Shown: one piece after another, positions 63,852 to 64,000 of the stretch
Position numbering within the stretch: position 1 is the first letter of the stretch
Layout: every line of letters begins with the position of its first letter
From: Bacillus_BD oryzisoli
GTDB lineage: Bacteria; Bacillota; Bacilli; Bacillales; Cytobacillaceae
Reading direction: 5' to 3'
Assembly (NCBI RefSeq): GCF_036670025.1
Contig: NZ_CP137640.1
Coordinates: 2,390,001 to 2,454,000 of the forward strand
DNA length: 64,000 bases
The notes under the pieces: model-generated
Told to the model about the DNA's origin: nothing
Seen by the model: the letters and a program-made list of their open reading frames with translations, nothing else
Databases searched by the model: none
Translations under genes and position numbers: made by a program

Positions 63852-64000
63852 GGCGTTTCCCGGCGTTTCAAGATTGGCTTATGTTAAAAGTTGTTCAATT
63901 ATTAAGGATATAAAAGTTATTGTAAAAACATTTTTATTGATATTTTAATCCGATGGGACTTATTAAGGCCGTCTTTTTGTCATTCCATTCTTGCTACAAG

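Noticed and set aside
1..64000. CRISPR arrays, rRNA or complete tRNA genes
   Set aside because: No regularly spaced direct repeats with unique spacers and no conserved rRNA or cloverleaf sequences were seen.

Overview
The window is chromosomal DNA of a low-GC, spore-forming Bacillaceae member (Bacillus, Neobacillus or a relative). Supporting this are strong AGGAGG-type ribosome binding sites with frequent GTG/TTG starts, a ComK-family regulator, the small DUF1659/DUF2922/YvrJ trio, a SleB/CwlJ-type cortex hydrolase, secreted S8 and M28 peptidases, and two families of short palindromic intergenic repeats. The species cannot be fixed from the sequence alone.

Left flank (1-10.4 kb): the tail of an S-formylglutathione hydrolase and a bifunctional glutathione synthetase (gshF) form a thiol/formaldehyde-detoxification pair, followed by a thioredoxin-like protein. 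Then come a TM2/OB-fold membrane pair, an M28 aminopeptidase, a frameshifted alkyltransferase-like gene, a decayed IS110 remnant and a subtilase.

Defence island (about 10.4-49.8 kb): McrBC system 1; an AddAB-like nuclease/helicase pair and a WYL regulator; a DUF6884/tandem GIY-YIG pair; a NERD protein; a single-chain GmrSD-like DUF262 nuclease; an SRA-HNH nuclease divergent from a PD-(D/E)XK-DUF2075 helicase; an IS1111-type element; a HEPN protein; and a type I R-M locus (hsdM, hsdS, hsdR) preceded by a DUF2325 gene, an extra methyltransferase-specificity fusion and an unknown gene. These are followed by small winged-helix and DUF723-like genes, a decayed type IIG-like R-M system, gene relics and an unknown membrane protein.

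A core-like strip (50.5-54.5 kb: DUF1659, DUF2922 relic, YvrJ, comK, an XRE repressor and a replication-initiator-like winged-helix protein with an iteron-like site) separates this from a second defence block (54.6-60.6 kb): a phosphorothioate-dependent HNH nuclease gene (frameshifted), McrBC system 2, an Mrr-type nuclease and a nuclease fragment. The right flank has a SleB-type hydrolase and the proline symporter putP.

Many of the defence genes resemble type IV, modification-dependent enzymes, complemented by methylation-based R-M. Several genes carry single-base frameshifts or stops (ATL, both IS110 transposases, the type IIG-like gene, DUF2922, the PT-HNH gene, the gene at 10467). These are either true island decay or consensus errors in short homopolymers.

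The strongest novel observations are: (i) two divergent IS110-family copies carry gaplessly alignable non-coding RNAs with conserved blocks flanking two variable segments of 19 and 20 nt, as expected of bridge/seek RNAs; (ii) an AddAB-like pair sits between McrBC and a WYL regulator; (iii) a type I R-M locus has an accessory M-S fusion with an altered catalytic motif and a duplicated upstream element.
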